A stretch of DNA of 64,000 nucleotides from Chloracidobacterium sp. (GTDB taxonomy: Bacteria; Acidobacteriota; Blastocatellia; Pyrinomonadales; Pyrinomonadaceae). The stretch is taken from contig JADJTD010000001.1 in assembly GCA_016711345.1 (NCBI GenBank), forward strand, positions 3,350,001 to 3,414,000, read 5' to 3'. The position numbers and the translations under genes are program-made. Positions 9,078-18,142 of this stretch are shown here, in pieces (the stretch's first letter is position 1; every line of letters starts with the position of its first letter). The notes under the pieces were generated by a model. That model was not told the origin of the DNA and ran no database searches. It saw only the letters and a program-made list of their open reading frames with translations.

Positions 9078-11564
9078 ATGTCGTTCGTAGATAAAATTGG
9101 CGCGGCCTTTTCGCGCAACGGGCTGATTATCTTAGCGGGGATAGTATTGCTTTACTGCCTTTGGATCTATGGCCTTTCGACAAATCCTCCGGGTTTCTAC
9201 ATAGATGAGGCTTGCATCGCCTACAACGGTTATTTGATCGGCACGACCGGTGAGCAGGAAGACGGTACTAAGTTTCCACTTTACATACATTGCTACACAC
9301 AGGGTTGGTCGCAATATATGAGTGCAAGTCAGCCTTATGCCTTAGCCATTTTATATGCGTTTATTTCACCAAGTGTTATTAGTGCCCGCGTTTTTGCTGC
9401 GACATTGGTGTTTATTGCGATACTTCTATTGGGACTTCTGGCCGCGAGGATATCAGGTCGAACGTCGATTGGTATCATTGTTGCTCTTTCGGCTATGGCG
9501 ACACCATGGCTGTTTGAATTCAGCAGGCTTGTTATGGAGACGTTTGTTCTCATTCTGGCCATCGTGCTATTTTTATTTTCCCTTTACAACGCCCACAAAA
9601 AGGAGCGATGGAAATTCACTGATGTACTCTCGATATCGCTGCTAGCGACGCTTATTACATACAGTTACGCAACCGGACGAGTCATTGGTCCGCTTTTCGT
9701 ATTTGGACTATTGATATTTGCAGTCAATCTTCGAAAGCTGCTAGATGTTTTTAAGGTTTGGGTGATTTATTCGATCACTATGATTCCAATGATCATGGTG
9801 TATCTCAAAGACCCACTCATCATATCCGGCAGATTTTTGAGGGCCACAAATCTCTCAAAAAGCGCATCGCTTTTTGAAAATATAGGTACTGTTCTTGTAG
9901 CTCTTATCCAGGATTTTAGCCCAGTTTTCTTTATTATTAAAGGTGACGAACTTCTTCGTCATCACGTTCCAAACGCTGGCATGGGTGAATTGCTGGTAGG
10001 GACATTTGCACTTGGTATTCTCGGCGTAATAATTGTTCTGATACGACATCGCTCAAGTACCTGGTGGCGTTTTATTTTGTATGGAGCATTTGCGTCGATG
10101 CTGCCTGGAGCCATCACCTTTGAACGACATCATTCGATGCGTGCCCTTGCGTTTCCGATCTTTTTCTTGCTGCTAACAGTTCCCGCGATCTCATGGCTAA
10201 TGGGAATTTATAATGAAAAAGCTGATATATCTGATTCGGTAGAGAGTAAGCGAGCTTCATTTTGGTCTTCTTCAACCGAGCGTTATATCAGATTTGGAAT
10301 GCTTGGCATTCTGCTGCTGTTTACAGCAGTTCAAACGGTCCAATTTCAGATCGTTTTTAGAAAAAATGGTATCGATCCTAGCCGCAAGACCGTTTTTCAC
10401 GAAGCCTATGAAAGGGTTTTGGACAAAGCTCTTGCTGAAGGAGACAGGCCGATCTATCTTCATGATTCCGGCGAGCCCGTATATATGCTCGGACTGTGGT
10501 TTGGCGCGACGAAAGGTGTAGACCGCGCGGATTTTGTACATCTTCTCGATCGTCAGAATCCTCCAGAGGGTGCACTGGTCCTGACCTCCAAAAGCACATG
10601 TACTGAGTGTCAGGTGATCTATCAGGACGGAGGCTTTTTGCTTTTCCGAAATCAAAGGCCTGACATGTCGCAGTTTGGGGCACCGGTACCCGCAAGTCCG
10701 TCGCGTGCACCGTCTGTATTTGTAGGCGGTGTCGGAAGTACCTCTGGGCAATTTTCCTCTCCAAAAGGACTTGCCGTTGATTCGAAAGGTAATATTTACG
10801 TTGCCGATACTGGTAACTCCCGCATTCAAAAATTTGATGCCGATGGCCGATTTGTGATCGAGTTCGGAGCAACAGGCCCACCCGAAATGGTGCTAAAGTC
10901 TCCCAATGGAGTTGCGGCAGATGAAGACGGCAATATTTATGTCGTTGATGTGGGTACCCAGAAAATGGTCAAGTTCAAGGCGGATGGAACTTTTGATAAG
11001 GTTTTTGAGGGGCCTGATACAGGGTTTTATGGTCCGCGTGATATTGCAATAGGTTCGAACAAACAAGCTTATATTGACGATCAAGGGCGCTCACGAATAG
11101 TTGCGTTCGATTTGGAAAAACAAACCTATTCCAAGATCTGGGGAAGCGCTGGTTCTGAGCCGTCCCAACTTTCTGGCGTAACGGGAATCGCCGTCGCGGA
11201 CGATATGGTTTTTGTAGCGGATTTGGGTAATGGTCGTGTGCAGATCTTCGACTCTTTGGGCAAGGTAATACACCAATGGCCGGTTGCTGTCTTAACGCGA
11301 GCTGCCGATGAATATCCGGATGTTGCTTTTGATGAGAACACTAAGACCGTCTATGTTTCCAGCAGCAAGACGAACGAGATACTTGCCTTCGATCTCGAAG
11401 GAAATCCGCTAGTAGGATTTAAACCTGATGGTGATGACAAACTGGAAACCCCTACCTCGATCACGGTAGCTGAGGTTAACAAAAAGAATTGGTTATTTGT
11501 ACTGAATACCGGTAGTTCAAAAGTTTCTAAAATTGCTCTGGAAAGCCCTAAAAAGGGTAAGTGA
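9078..11564 (+). CDS. GT39-like membrane glycosyltransferase fused to NHL propeller
   Basis: An 828-residue protein. Residues 1-430 carry about ten or more membrane segments. The first periplasmic loop reads NPPGFYIDEACIAYNGY, where the Asp-Glu pair fits the catalytic acidic residues of GT39/GT83-type lipid-linked-sugar transferases. A soluble linker contains CTECQ. An NHL six-bladed propeller covers about 545-825, with blades such as PKGLAVDSKGNIYVADTGNS. The ATG lies 19 bp after the previous stop, so the genes are co-transcribed. The paralogue downstream shares the whole architecture. The donor is probably a polyprenyl-phosphate sugar, which the nearby GtrB-like enzyme (14754-15776) could supply. 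The acceptor is unknown. Confidence 0.87.
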   Translation: MSFVDKIGAAFSRNGLIILAGIVLLYCLWIYGLSTNPPGFYIDEACIAYNGYLIGTTGEQEDGTKFPLYIHCYTQGWSQYMSASQPYALAILYAFISPSVISARVFAATLVFIAILLLGLLAARISGRTSIGIIVALSAMATPWLFEFSRLVMETFVLILAIVLFLFSLYNAHKKERWKFTDVLSISLLATLITYSYATGRVIGPLFVFGLLIFAVNLRKLLDVFKVWVIYSITMIPMIMVYLKDPLIISGRFLRATNLSKSASLFENIGTVLVALIQDFSPVFFIIKGDELLRHHVPNAGMGELLVGTFALGILGVIIVLIRHRSSTWWRFILYGAFASMLPGAITFERHHSMRALAFPIFFLLLTVPAISWLMGIYNEKADISDSVESKRASFWSSSTERYIRFGMLGILLLFTAVQTVQFQIVFRKNGIDPSRKTVFHEAYERVLDKALAEGDRPIYLHDSGEPVYMLGLWFGATKGVDRADFVHLLDRQNPPEGALVLTSKSTCTECQVIYQDGGFLLFRNQRPDMSQFGAPVPASPSRAPSVFVGGVGSTSGQFSSPKGLAVDSKGNIYVADTGNSRIQKFDADGRFVIEFGATGPPEMVLKSPNGVAADEDGNIYVVDVGTQKMVKFKADGTFDKVFEGPDTGFYGPRDIAIGSNKQAYIDDQGRSRIVAFDLEKQTYSKIWGSAGSEPSQLSGVTGIAVADDMVFVADLGNGRVQIFDSLGKVIHQWPVAVLTRAADEYPDVAFDENTKTVYVSSSKTNEILAFDLEGNPLVGFKPDGDDKLETPTSITVAEVNKKNWLFVLNTGSSKVSKIALESPKKGK

Positions 11565-11574
11565 GGATACCAAA

Positions 11575-14016
11575 CTGTCGTTATTAAAAAAGTTGTCGAC
11601 CGGTATCTCAGGCAAACATGGGCGATGGATTATCATCGCCGGCACCCTTTTAATTTACCCCATCTTTCTTTCCGGCATATCAACGAATCCACCAGGTTTC
11701 TACGTTGATGAGTCCTGCATTGCCTACAACGGATATTTGATCGCGACAACGGGCACCGCTGAAAATGGAGATAGTTTCCCACTATTTATTCAGTGTTACT
11801 CGGGAAATTCTATCGGCTATGCTCATCCGACAGACGTGTACCTGCTGGCTGCGATGTTCCTTTTTGTTTCGCCAAGTATTTTGTCAGCCCGGATACTTGC
11901 GGCGACGGTCGTGTTCATCGCAATGATTTTACTAGGGCTGCTGGCTACTAAAATATCTGAACGTCGGCTAATAGGTGTTATCGTTTCTCTAACCGCAATG
12001 GCGACGCCGTGGTTTTTTGAGATTAGCAGACTTGTTTTGGATAACTTTGTGTTTGTTTTTGCGGTTGTCTTGTTTCTGCTCTTTCTCCACAACGCGTACA
12101 AGTCCGCAAAATGGAGTTCTTCGCACAGCGTTTTAATTGCGGTCTCGCTCGCCCTTATCACTTATTCCTACACCTCCGGCAGGTTACTTGCTCCCGCGTT
12201 TGCTCTTGGAATGTTGTTGTTTGCAGTAAATAGAGCTCTCATAGGCGGAATACTAAAGACTTGGGCTATCTACTTCTTTACACTGATTCCGTTAATAGTC
12301 CTCAACTTTACCAACGAGGCGGTAATTTCAAAGAGATTCAAGGAAGTGACTTACATCCTTCCTGATCGAACATGGTCAACAATCGCATGGACATTTGTGA
12401 CCAGCTATTTTTCTGACTTGAGTCCGCGATTCTTGTTGACTGCAGGTGATCCTCTCCAACGGCACCATATTACGGGAGAAGGTGAAATTTATGTTGCAAC
12501 GTTTGTCTTAGCGGTTGTTGGGATAATTTTGATCGTATTTAAGTTTCGCCGCGATCGGTGGTGGCTTTTTGTTATCTTTGGACTGTTTGTTTCAATAGTG
12601 CCCGGTGCAATCACTGTACACCGCCATCATACGCTTAGATTGCTGGCATTTCCGGTTTTCTTTATGTTATTTACAATTCCGGCAATGTCTTGGTTGTTGG
12701 GCGATGTTGATGATAAATCCGCAGAAGAGAAACACTCGATTGCATTTTGGCGTTGGCCGAAGGCTAAACTGTTAGGAACTTTTGTATTCGTTGTGCTCAT
12801 GGCCTTAACGGTAGGCCAGGCAGTTTCGTTTCATAAGGAATTTCGGCGGATCGGGCCCGAACGCCGGGTGGCTTATGATGCAGACTATCCAATTATTTTG
12901 GCGGATGCCCTTGCTCAACCAGCAAGGCCGATCTATTTAAAGGACGGTGTGGCTGGTCCTGCGTATATTGACGCATATTGGTATGCGACTATGCAGGGGA
13001 TTGATCTGGCGAATTTCTATCACTTGGCCGAAGAGGAACCGATACCGGCTGATGTTTTGGTTTTGAGCAGTGATGTGACTTGCACAAACTGTGAGGTCAT
13101 CTCACAGAAAAGCGTCTATCTATTATACAAAACAAGCCCTGCGAATAGTGAAGGCGATCTTTCAAATGCGAAGATCGTTGGATCAATCGGCAACAAACCC
13201 GGCGAGTTTTCGAGACCGCGAGGTGTGGCGGTTGATTCCAGTGGGAATTTTTATGTCGCCGATACGGGCAATCACCGCGTTCAGAAATTCGACTCTGATG
13301 GTGCGTTTCTTTTGTCCTTTGGTGTTTTTGGTAAAGGCGTCGGCGAATTAAATTCGCCAAATGGAATAGCTGTCGATGATGATGGAAATATATATGTTGT
13401 GGATGCGAGTAACAATAAGTTGTTAAGGTTTGGCTCGGATGGTGAATTCCAAAAAGAATGGAGCAAACCTGAAGTAGAGTTTTACGGCCCACGCGACATG
13501 GCGACAGCTCCTGATGGCAAACTTTATATTGTCGATCAGGGGAGAAGCCGCATAGTTAAATTTGATCCCGCGACGGAGGAGTTCACTTCTTTCGGATCGC
13601 CCGGCAAAGGCGAAGGCCAATTTGGCGAACCTATGGGCATCGCCATTGGTACCGGTCTTGTTTTTGTTACTGAATCAGGAAATAAACGAATTCAGGTCTT
13701 CGATCTTGACGGTAATTTTGTCCGACAGTGGCCCGTCGAGGTTTGGGAGCAGGGAATTGATTCTTATCCTGATTGCGAATTCGATACGCAGGCAAACCGG
13801 CTGTACGTTACGAGCGGCGTGACAAAAGATATGATCGTGTTTGATACGAACGGAAATATGATGGATGACGATCATCTGGACGGAAATATAAAACTTAATA
13901 AACCATCAGGCCTATGTCTTTCCACAGCAAATAATACAAAAACTCTCATTGTCTTGGACATCACCGATTCCAAGGCCGCGATGATTCCGGTCGGCCCCGA
14001 TAAACAAAAGAAATAA
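11575..14016 (+). CDS. GT39-like membrane glycosyltransferase fused to NHL propeller (third of the run)
   Basis: About 813 residues, a full-length paralogue of the gene before it: the same NPPGFYVDESCIAYNGY loop, membrane half, CTNCE linker, and NHL propeller from about residue 533. No ATG exists near the homologous start. Alignment with the second gene (MSFVDKIGAAF...) puts the start at CTG 11575, eight bases after GAGG, and the upstream spacing resembles that of gene two. A TTG at 11533 inside the previous gene would add 14 residues with no counterpart in the paralogue. A CTG start is therefore likely but unproven. The blades differ enough in sequence to suggest different ligands. Confidence 0.83.
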   Translation: MSLLKKLSTGISGKHGRWIIIAGTLLIYPIFLSGISTNPPGFYVDESCIAYNGYLIATTGTAENGDSFPLFIQCYSGNSIGYAHPTDVYLLAAMFLFVSPSILSARILAATVVFIAMILLGLLATKISERRLIGVIVSLTAMATPWFFEISRLVLDNFVFVFAVVLFLLFLHNAYKSAKWSSSHSVLIAVSLALITYSYTSGRLLAPAFALGMLLFAVNRALIGGILKTWAIYFFTLIPLIVLNFTNEAVISKRFKEVTYILPDRTWSTIAWTFVTSYFSDLSPRFLLTAGDPLQRHHITGEGEIYVATFVLAVVGIILIVFKFRRDRWWLFVIFGLFVSIVPGAITVHRHHTLRLLAFPVFFMLFTIPAMSWLLGDVDDKSAEEKHSIAFWRWPKAKLLGTFVFVVLMALTVGQAVSFHKEFRRIGPERRVAYDADYPIILADALAQPARPIYLKDGVAGPAYIDAYWYATMQGIDLANFYHLAEEEPIPADVLVLSSDVTCTNCEVISQKSVYLLYKTSPANSEGDLSNAKIVGSIGNKPGEFSRPRGVAVDSSGNFYVADTGNHRVQKFDSDGAFLLSFGVFGKGVGELNSPNGIAVDDDGNIYVVDASNNKLLRFGSDGEFQKEWSKPEVEFYGPRDMATAPDGKLYIVDQGRSRIVKFDPATEEFTSFGSPGKGEGQFGEPMGIAIGTGLVFVTESGNKRIQVFDLDGNFVRQWPVEVWEQGIDSYPDCEFDTQANRLYVTSGVTKDMIVFDTNGNMMDDDHLDGNIKLNKPSGLCLSTANNTKTLIVLDITDSKAAMIPVGPDKQKK

Positions 14017-14025
14017 ATGTAAGTT

Positions 14026-14751
14026 TTAAGCGATGTCGGCGAGGTAGCTAGAGCAACGATCAAACCTCGGAGCCTTGCAGGCGTAGAACTGGTAAAAAGA
14101 TATAGCCTTCGCCACGCCGAAAACGCTGTTCTGGACGTCGGCAAAAAAGTAATTCAGCACTTCTTCTATCTCTTTGGCGGTGTTGACATGTTCGTGTTTC
14201 ATCAGAACTTCGTATTCGAGGCCGTACTTGCGTTTGAATTCCATGCCCGTTGAAAGCGTGTAGCCGAGTTTCCACATTATCGTGCCTTCGCTTGGAATTC
14301 CGCAGCGAAGGTTTCCGCCTTCCGTAAGCAAAAGCCCTGAGCGTGCAATGACTTCCGGGAGATTGCAGATGTGTTCGAAAGCAGCGATCGAAATGATGCG
14401 GTCGTATTTCGTGTCGGCCGGAATTTCAGAAATATCGTCGTATACATTTCTGATGCGGATTTTGAGCGGTGACGATTCAAAGAGCGAGTGAAAGGGCTCG
14501 ATAACATCGTATGGCTTTGAATTTGGCTCGTAGGGAAGTTGATTAAGCGTTCCTGCACCGATCTCAAGCGTTGATTTCTCAGCGCCTGACTGCACATCAG
14601 CAGCGACCTTTCGGTGCATCCAGCTTTCGAGTTTTTGTGCGATGCCGCTGGCTTTTGAACCGCCGTCGCGGTTCTCTTTATATTGGTCGGCGTAGATCGC
14701 CTGAAACTCAGGCGGCAGAACCGAACGCGTTTTTGGAAAATTCTCAAACAT
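14026..14751 (-). CDS. class I SAM-dependent methyltransferase
   Basis: A 241-residue soluble protein with a Rossmann methyltransferase core: LEIGAGTLNQLPY (motif I, about 61-73), a following acidic strand, and the YDRIISIAAFEHICNLPEV region typical of motif IV/post-IV. No membrane segment. It starts 3 bp after the stop of the glycosyltransferase upstream, so the two form an operon on the minus strand, convergent with the NHL genes. The acceptor is probably a sugar, a lipid-linked intermediate or a small molecule; the sequence does not say which. Confidence 0.85.
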   Translation of the reverse strand: MFENFPKTRSVLPPEFQAIYADQYKENRDGGSKASGIAQKLESWMHRKVAADVQSGAEKSTLEIGAGTLNQLPYEPNSKPYDVIEPFHSLFESSPLKIRIRNVYDDISEIPADTKYDRIISIAAFEHICNLPEVIARSGLLLTEGGNLRCGIPSEGTIMWKLGYTLSTGMEFKRKYGLEYEVLMKHEHVNTAKEIEEVLNYFFADVQNSVFGVAKAISFYQFYACKAPRFDRCSSYLADIA

Positions 14752-14753
14752 AT

Positions 14754-15776
14754 CTATACGTTACTGTCCATTTCAAAAAGCGGCTGAACAGAACTATCGT
14801 TTTTTCGTCTCTGCGGCGTCGCTGCTTCATTTGGTTCGATCCGCTGCGAGATCACATATCGCGGACGCCCTTTGATCTCGTCGTAAATTCGAGCGAGATA
14901 GATACCGATAATTCCTAAGCTTATCATCAGCAAACTTCCGATCACGAGCAGCAACAGAATGACGGTCGAAAATCCGGTCGCCGCGCTTCCTTTGATCTGT
15001 AGGATCAATGTATAAATGCCAAAGAGTACCGAGAACAGCAAAAATATCAACCCGGTGAATGTTACAAACTGTAGCGGCAACGACGAGAATCCGGAGATGC
15101 CTGTCAGTGCCAATTTCACGCGATGCATGATCGACCAGCTCGTGCTGCCGCCTGCGCGGACTGCGACCTCGAACGGTACTTGAGCACGAGTAAAACCAAG
15201 CCAGGCTGTCATGCCGCGAAAGAAAACATTTCGCTCGTCCATTTCGAGATAGGCATCGACAGCTGGACGGCTGAGCAGTTTGTAGTCCGACGCTCCGCGC
15301 ATCTCAAAGCCCGAAAGCTTGTTCCAAAGCCAGTAGAACATTCCCGCTGCGACTTTGCTGAAAAGCGTCTCCTCGCCGCGGTCGATCTTTGTACATTCGA
15401 CGATGTCGGCGTCACTTTCACGCCACGTTGAAATGATCTTTGGCAGGATCGCCGGCGGATGTTGGCCGTCGGCATCCATAACGATGACAGCGTCGCCGCG
15501 AGCCATTTCGAGGCCGGCGCAGAGTGCGTGTTCCTTTCCAAAATTCCGGCTCAGACGAGCGGCACGCATCATCGGATAGTTTTTTGATTGCTCAACAAGA
15601 GCTTTCCATGTGTCGTCAGGCGAACCGTCTTCGACCAGTATGATCTCAAACCGCACATCAGCCTCGACGAGAGCTTTGTGGACATCCTTCAACACCTCGC
15701 CAATATGCGCCGCTTCGCGATAAACAGGCATCACGATCGAAATAAACTCTTTCTCGCCACTTTCGGCCATTGCCAT
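14754..15776 (-). CDS. family 2 glycosyltransferase, GtrB/DPM-like, with C-terminal TM pair
   Basis: About 340 residues. The N-terminal GT-A domain shows ISIVMPVYREAAHIGEVL, VEDGSPDDTW and the DxD-type VMDADGQHPP. Two membrane helices follow near 235-300 (GLIFLLFSVLFGIYTLIL and VILLLLVIGSLLMISLGIIGIYLARIYDEIKGRP). This layout is that of polyprenyl-phosphate glycosyltransferases, which transfer a nucleotide sugar to a lipid phosphate on the cytoplasmic face. That product is the donor used by GT-C enzymes such as the two neighbours on the + strand. The start is put at ATG 15776; a TTG 48 bp upstream is less likely. Confidence 0.92.
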   Translation of the reverse strand: MAMAESGEKEFISIVMPVYREAAHIGEVLKDVHKALVEADVRFEIILVEDGSPDDTWKALVEQSKNYPMMRAARLSRNFGKEHALCAGLEMARGDAVIVMDADGQHPPAILPKIISTWRESDADIVECTKIDRGEETLFSKVAAGMFYWLWNKLSGFEMRGASDYKLLSRPAVDAYLEMDERNVFFRGMTAWLGFTRAQVPFEVAVRAGGSTSWSIMHRVKLALTGISGFSSLPLQFVTFTGLIFLLFSVLFGIYTLILQIKGSAATGFSTVILLLLVIGSLLMISLGIIGIYLARIYDEIKGRPRYVISQRIEPNEAATPQRRKNDSSVQPLFEMDSNV

Positions 15777-15947
15777 AAGAAATAATAATACAGAAATTTG
15801 TAAAGGCCTGCACGTTCTCAACAAACAGAACTTTTTGACCTAGCGCACTAAAACCGATCTTGCATAGGCTGAGTATTTCCGACGCATGGAAAAGACCACC
15901 AAATATAGCCGACTGAGCGGTTAAGATTTAAATCATTTGTGCTTCAC

Positions 15948-15976
15948 TTGACATCTGTATTAAGTCTAGATAAAGT
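15948..15976 (+). promoter_or_regulatory. sigma70-type promoter for the manganese-riboswitch operon
   Basis: TTGACA at 15948-15953, a 17-bp spacer, and TAAAGT at 15971-15976. The start would fall near 15983, just before the riboswitch aptamer. The perfect -35, the ideal spacing and the position make this one of the better promoter calls in the window. Confidence 0.75.
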
Positions 15977-15990
15977 GAAATCACAATTTG

Positions 15991-16124
15991 TTAGGGGAGT
16001 AGAAACCTCTGTTTGCTCAGAGGTCCACCTCATCGTCAATACGTTCGCATCAACAGCCAAGCGAACCGGTGAGTTGGGAAATATCGAGACCTTTTGCGGC
16101 TTTAGTCTGCAAGAGGTCTTTTTG
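15991..16124 (+). promoter_or_regulatory. yybP-ykoY manganese riboswitch with terminator platform
   Basis: The sequence carries the conserved boxes of the Mn2+-sensing yybP-ykoY family in order: AGGGGAGTAG (15993-16002), CATCGTCAATACG (16031-16043), a GGTGAG segment, and CGAGACCTTTTGC (from 16085). GACCTTTTGC then pairs with GCAAGAGGTC followed by TTTTT (to 16123), forming a terminator whose 5' strand overlaps the aptamer's closing strand. Metal binding should hold that strand in the aptamer and let transcription proceed. A second hairpin, AGTCTGCAA (16104-16112) with TTGCAGACT (16128-16136), competes with the terminator's 3' arm. The family usually controls Mn exporters, and a terC gene lies downstream. 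Confidence 0.9.
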
Positions 16125-16158
16125 TATTTGCAGACTTAAAAAAAGGAGGAGTGTGCAA

Positions 16159-17109
16159 ATGGATAATTTCTTATTGCAAGGAATCGAAGCATATCGAAAT
16201 CAGACGACACGCGAACGAAAATTTGTAGGTTATGCCAGACGAATACGAAGTCTCTTGCAAACTGCGGGACGTACATCGGATGACACATTTTTACTGATGC
16301 TTACGCCATTGATCGAGGTCGCTTGGGTAGATGGCCGAGTCGGAAGATTTGAGCAAAATGCGGTCCTGAAGACGGCGGAAATTTACGGCCTGCTGAAAGA
16401 TGACGTAAATTTCGTTGAAATAATGACGCGGCTCTCGTCTCGTCCGCACGCCTCGGTGATGGAGACGCTGTGGAATGATATTGCTGATAGGCTTTATGGC
16501 CTTCCGCTGGGCATGACGGCTGCGATCTCATCCCTAATGCTGGAGCAAACACGCTATGTTGCCGACCTCGGCCAAAAACAGATATACGGCCTATGGCGCG
16601 GCCACTCCAGCGGCACAGACGAAGAAATCAATTTCCAGCAAACGGAAAAACGACTCTCGCGTTTGGACACAAAGGAGTCACAACTAAACTCTAAGACAGA
16701 AAAAAATGGCATTTCCGACCATCTAAAATTGCTCCCGCTTGTTAAGGTCGCATGGGCCGACGGACGGATAACAAAACGTGAACGCCAGATGATATTCGAC
16801 TCCCTATTCGATCTAGGCGTTGACCCGAGTGACGAAAACCTAAATCAACTACTCCATTGGCTCGAACTGAGTCCAAAAGAGGATTTCTTCCAAGAGTCAC
16901 TCGAAAAACTAAGAGCGGGATTGGAAACACTCGATGATGATGAACGAGCCAAGGAGAAGTACAGCCTGATCTCACAATGCACGCTTATTGCTGAGGTGTC
17001 GGGCGGCGATTCTAATTTCCCGGCTGGCGGCAGGCGAATATGTGACGAGGAGATCACCGCAGTTAAGCAGATCGCAAGGATCCTTAACGGTGCTATTAAG
17101 AGCAGCTAA
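16159..17109 (+). CDS. TerB-like (tellurite-resistance B fold) protein, two repeats
   Basis: A 316-residue soluble protein with two TerB/DjlA-N-like segments: LTPLIEVAWVDGRVGRFEQNAVL near residues 51-73 and LLPLVKVAWADGRITKRERQM near 191-211. The A-W-x-DG-x-hxxxE pattern is the acidic, probably metal-binding, signature of this helical fold. The start ATG at 16159 has AAAGGAGG ten bases upstream. Longer in-frame versions would run through the riboswitch and are rejected. It is first in the riboswitch-led operon with a TerC-family gene, so a role in metal (Mn) handling or stress is likely by context; its biochemical activity is unknown. Confidence 0.85.
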   Translation: MDNFLLQGIEAYRNQTTRERKFVGYARRIRSLLQTAGRTSDDTFLLMLTPLIEVAWVDGRVGRFEQNAVLKTAEIYGLLKDDVNFVEIMTRLSSRPHASVMETLWNDIADRLYGLPLGMTAAISSLMLEQTRYVADLGQKQIYGLWRGHSSGTDEEINFQQTEKRLSRLDTKESQLNSKTEKNGISDHLKLLPLVKVAWADGRITKRERQMIFDSLFDLGVDPSDENLNQLLHWLELSPKEDFFQESLEKLRAGLETLDDDERAKEKYSLISQCTLIAEVSGGDSNFPAGGRRICDEEITAVKQIARILNGAIKSS

Positions 17110-17173
17110 CTACGAGCTCGCTCATCAGCGATCAAAGCGGTAACGGCTTGAGCGTGTACCGATGGAGAAAACA

Positions 17174-18142
17174 ATGAGTCTATTTCCATTTGCAGAATAT
17201 TGGTGGTTTTATGCCGGGTTTATGGCTTTTGTGTTGGCGTTGCTCGCCATCGATCTCGGTATTTTCAACCGCGTAGCCCACGTTGTTTCTTTTAAGGAAG
17301 CTTCGATATGGACCATCGTTTGGGTGACGCTTGCATTAATTTTTAATTTTCTTTTTTATCTATATGCTGCCGGCAAATTTGGTGCGGAAATCGGGCACCA
17401 AGTCGGGCTTGAATTTCTAACCGGCTACATTCTCGAAAAATCACTTTCCGTTGACAACATTTTCATCTTTGTGCTGGTATTCAGCTATTTTGGAATACCG
17501 GCAAAGTACAAGCATCGCGTTCTGTTCTACGGCATTCTGGGAGCTCTCGTATTTAGGGCAATATTTATCGCTTTGGGGTCTGCATTGATGCAGTTTCACT
17601 GGGTGGTATATCTGTTTGGCGGATTTCTGATTATTACGGGCATCAAGATGTTTTTTACCAGCAAAGAAGAGATCGAACCGGAAAAAAATCTGTTGATCAG
17701 GATCTTTCGGAAATTCATACCGGTCACGAATACAATTGACGGAAAGAGTTTCTTTCTAAAGGTTGGAGGTCGTTGGCATGCAACTCCTCTGTTCATTGCC
17801 TTACTGTTCTTGGAGGCAACGGATATAATATTCGCGGTTGACAGCGTACCCGCCATCTTTGCGGTTACAAATGAGCCGTTCATCGTCTTTACGTCGAATA
17901 TTTTCGCGATACTCGGTCTTAGGTCTTTGTATTTTATGCTTGCCGGCGTGATCGACAAGTTCTATTTATTGAAATACGGACTGGCGATAGTTTTAGTATT
18001 TGTAGGACTGAAGATGGTGTGGCTGAATGATCTGTTCGGCGGAAAGTTCCCGATATCATACTCGCTCGGGTTTATTTTGACAGTCATCTCGGCGTCGATC
18101 ATTTTCTCGCTGATCTTCCCGCACCGTAAGGAGTCCGCGTAA
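17174..18142 (+). CDS. TerC/Alx family integral membrane protein, probable Mn exporter
   Basis: About 322 residues with roughly nine membrane helices. Family motifs are LEKSLSVDNIFIFVLVFSYF, EATDIIFAVDSVPAIFAVT and SNIFAILGLRSLYFML, with the intramembrane acidic residues thought to bind the metal. TerC/Alx proteins export Mn2+ or metallate exported proteins. The start is set at ATG 17174, with GGAG six bases upstream; an ATG 12 bp earlier lacks a site. Location behind a manganese riboswitch supports Mn efflux. The next gene starts within its stop codon (TAATG). Confidence 0.94.
   Translation: MSLFPFAEYWWFYAGFMAFVLALLAIDLGIFNRVAHVVSFKEASIWTIVWVTLALIFNFLFYLYAAGKFGAEIGHQVGLEFLTGYILEKSLSVDNIFIFVLVFSYFGIPAKYKHRVLFYGILGALVFRAIFIALGSALMQFHWVVYLFGGFLIITGIKMFFTSKEEIEPEKNLLIRIFRKFIPVTNTIDGKSFFLKVGGRWHATPLFIALLFLEATDIIFAVDSVPAIFAVTNEPFIVFTSNIFAILGLRSLYFMLAGVIDKFYLLKYGLAIVLVFVGLKMVWLNDLFGGKFPISYSLGFILTVISASIIFSLIFPHRKESA

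Noticed and set aside
15777..15824. N-terminal extension of the GT2 gene
   Set aside because: The added residues lack a ribosome site and do not match the family; the start at 15776 gives the normal N-terminus.
16069..16158. Longer TerB-like start
   Set aside because: It would translate the 3' part of the manganese riboswitch and its terminator.
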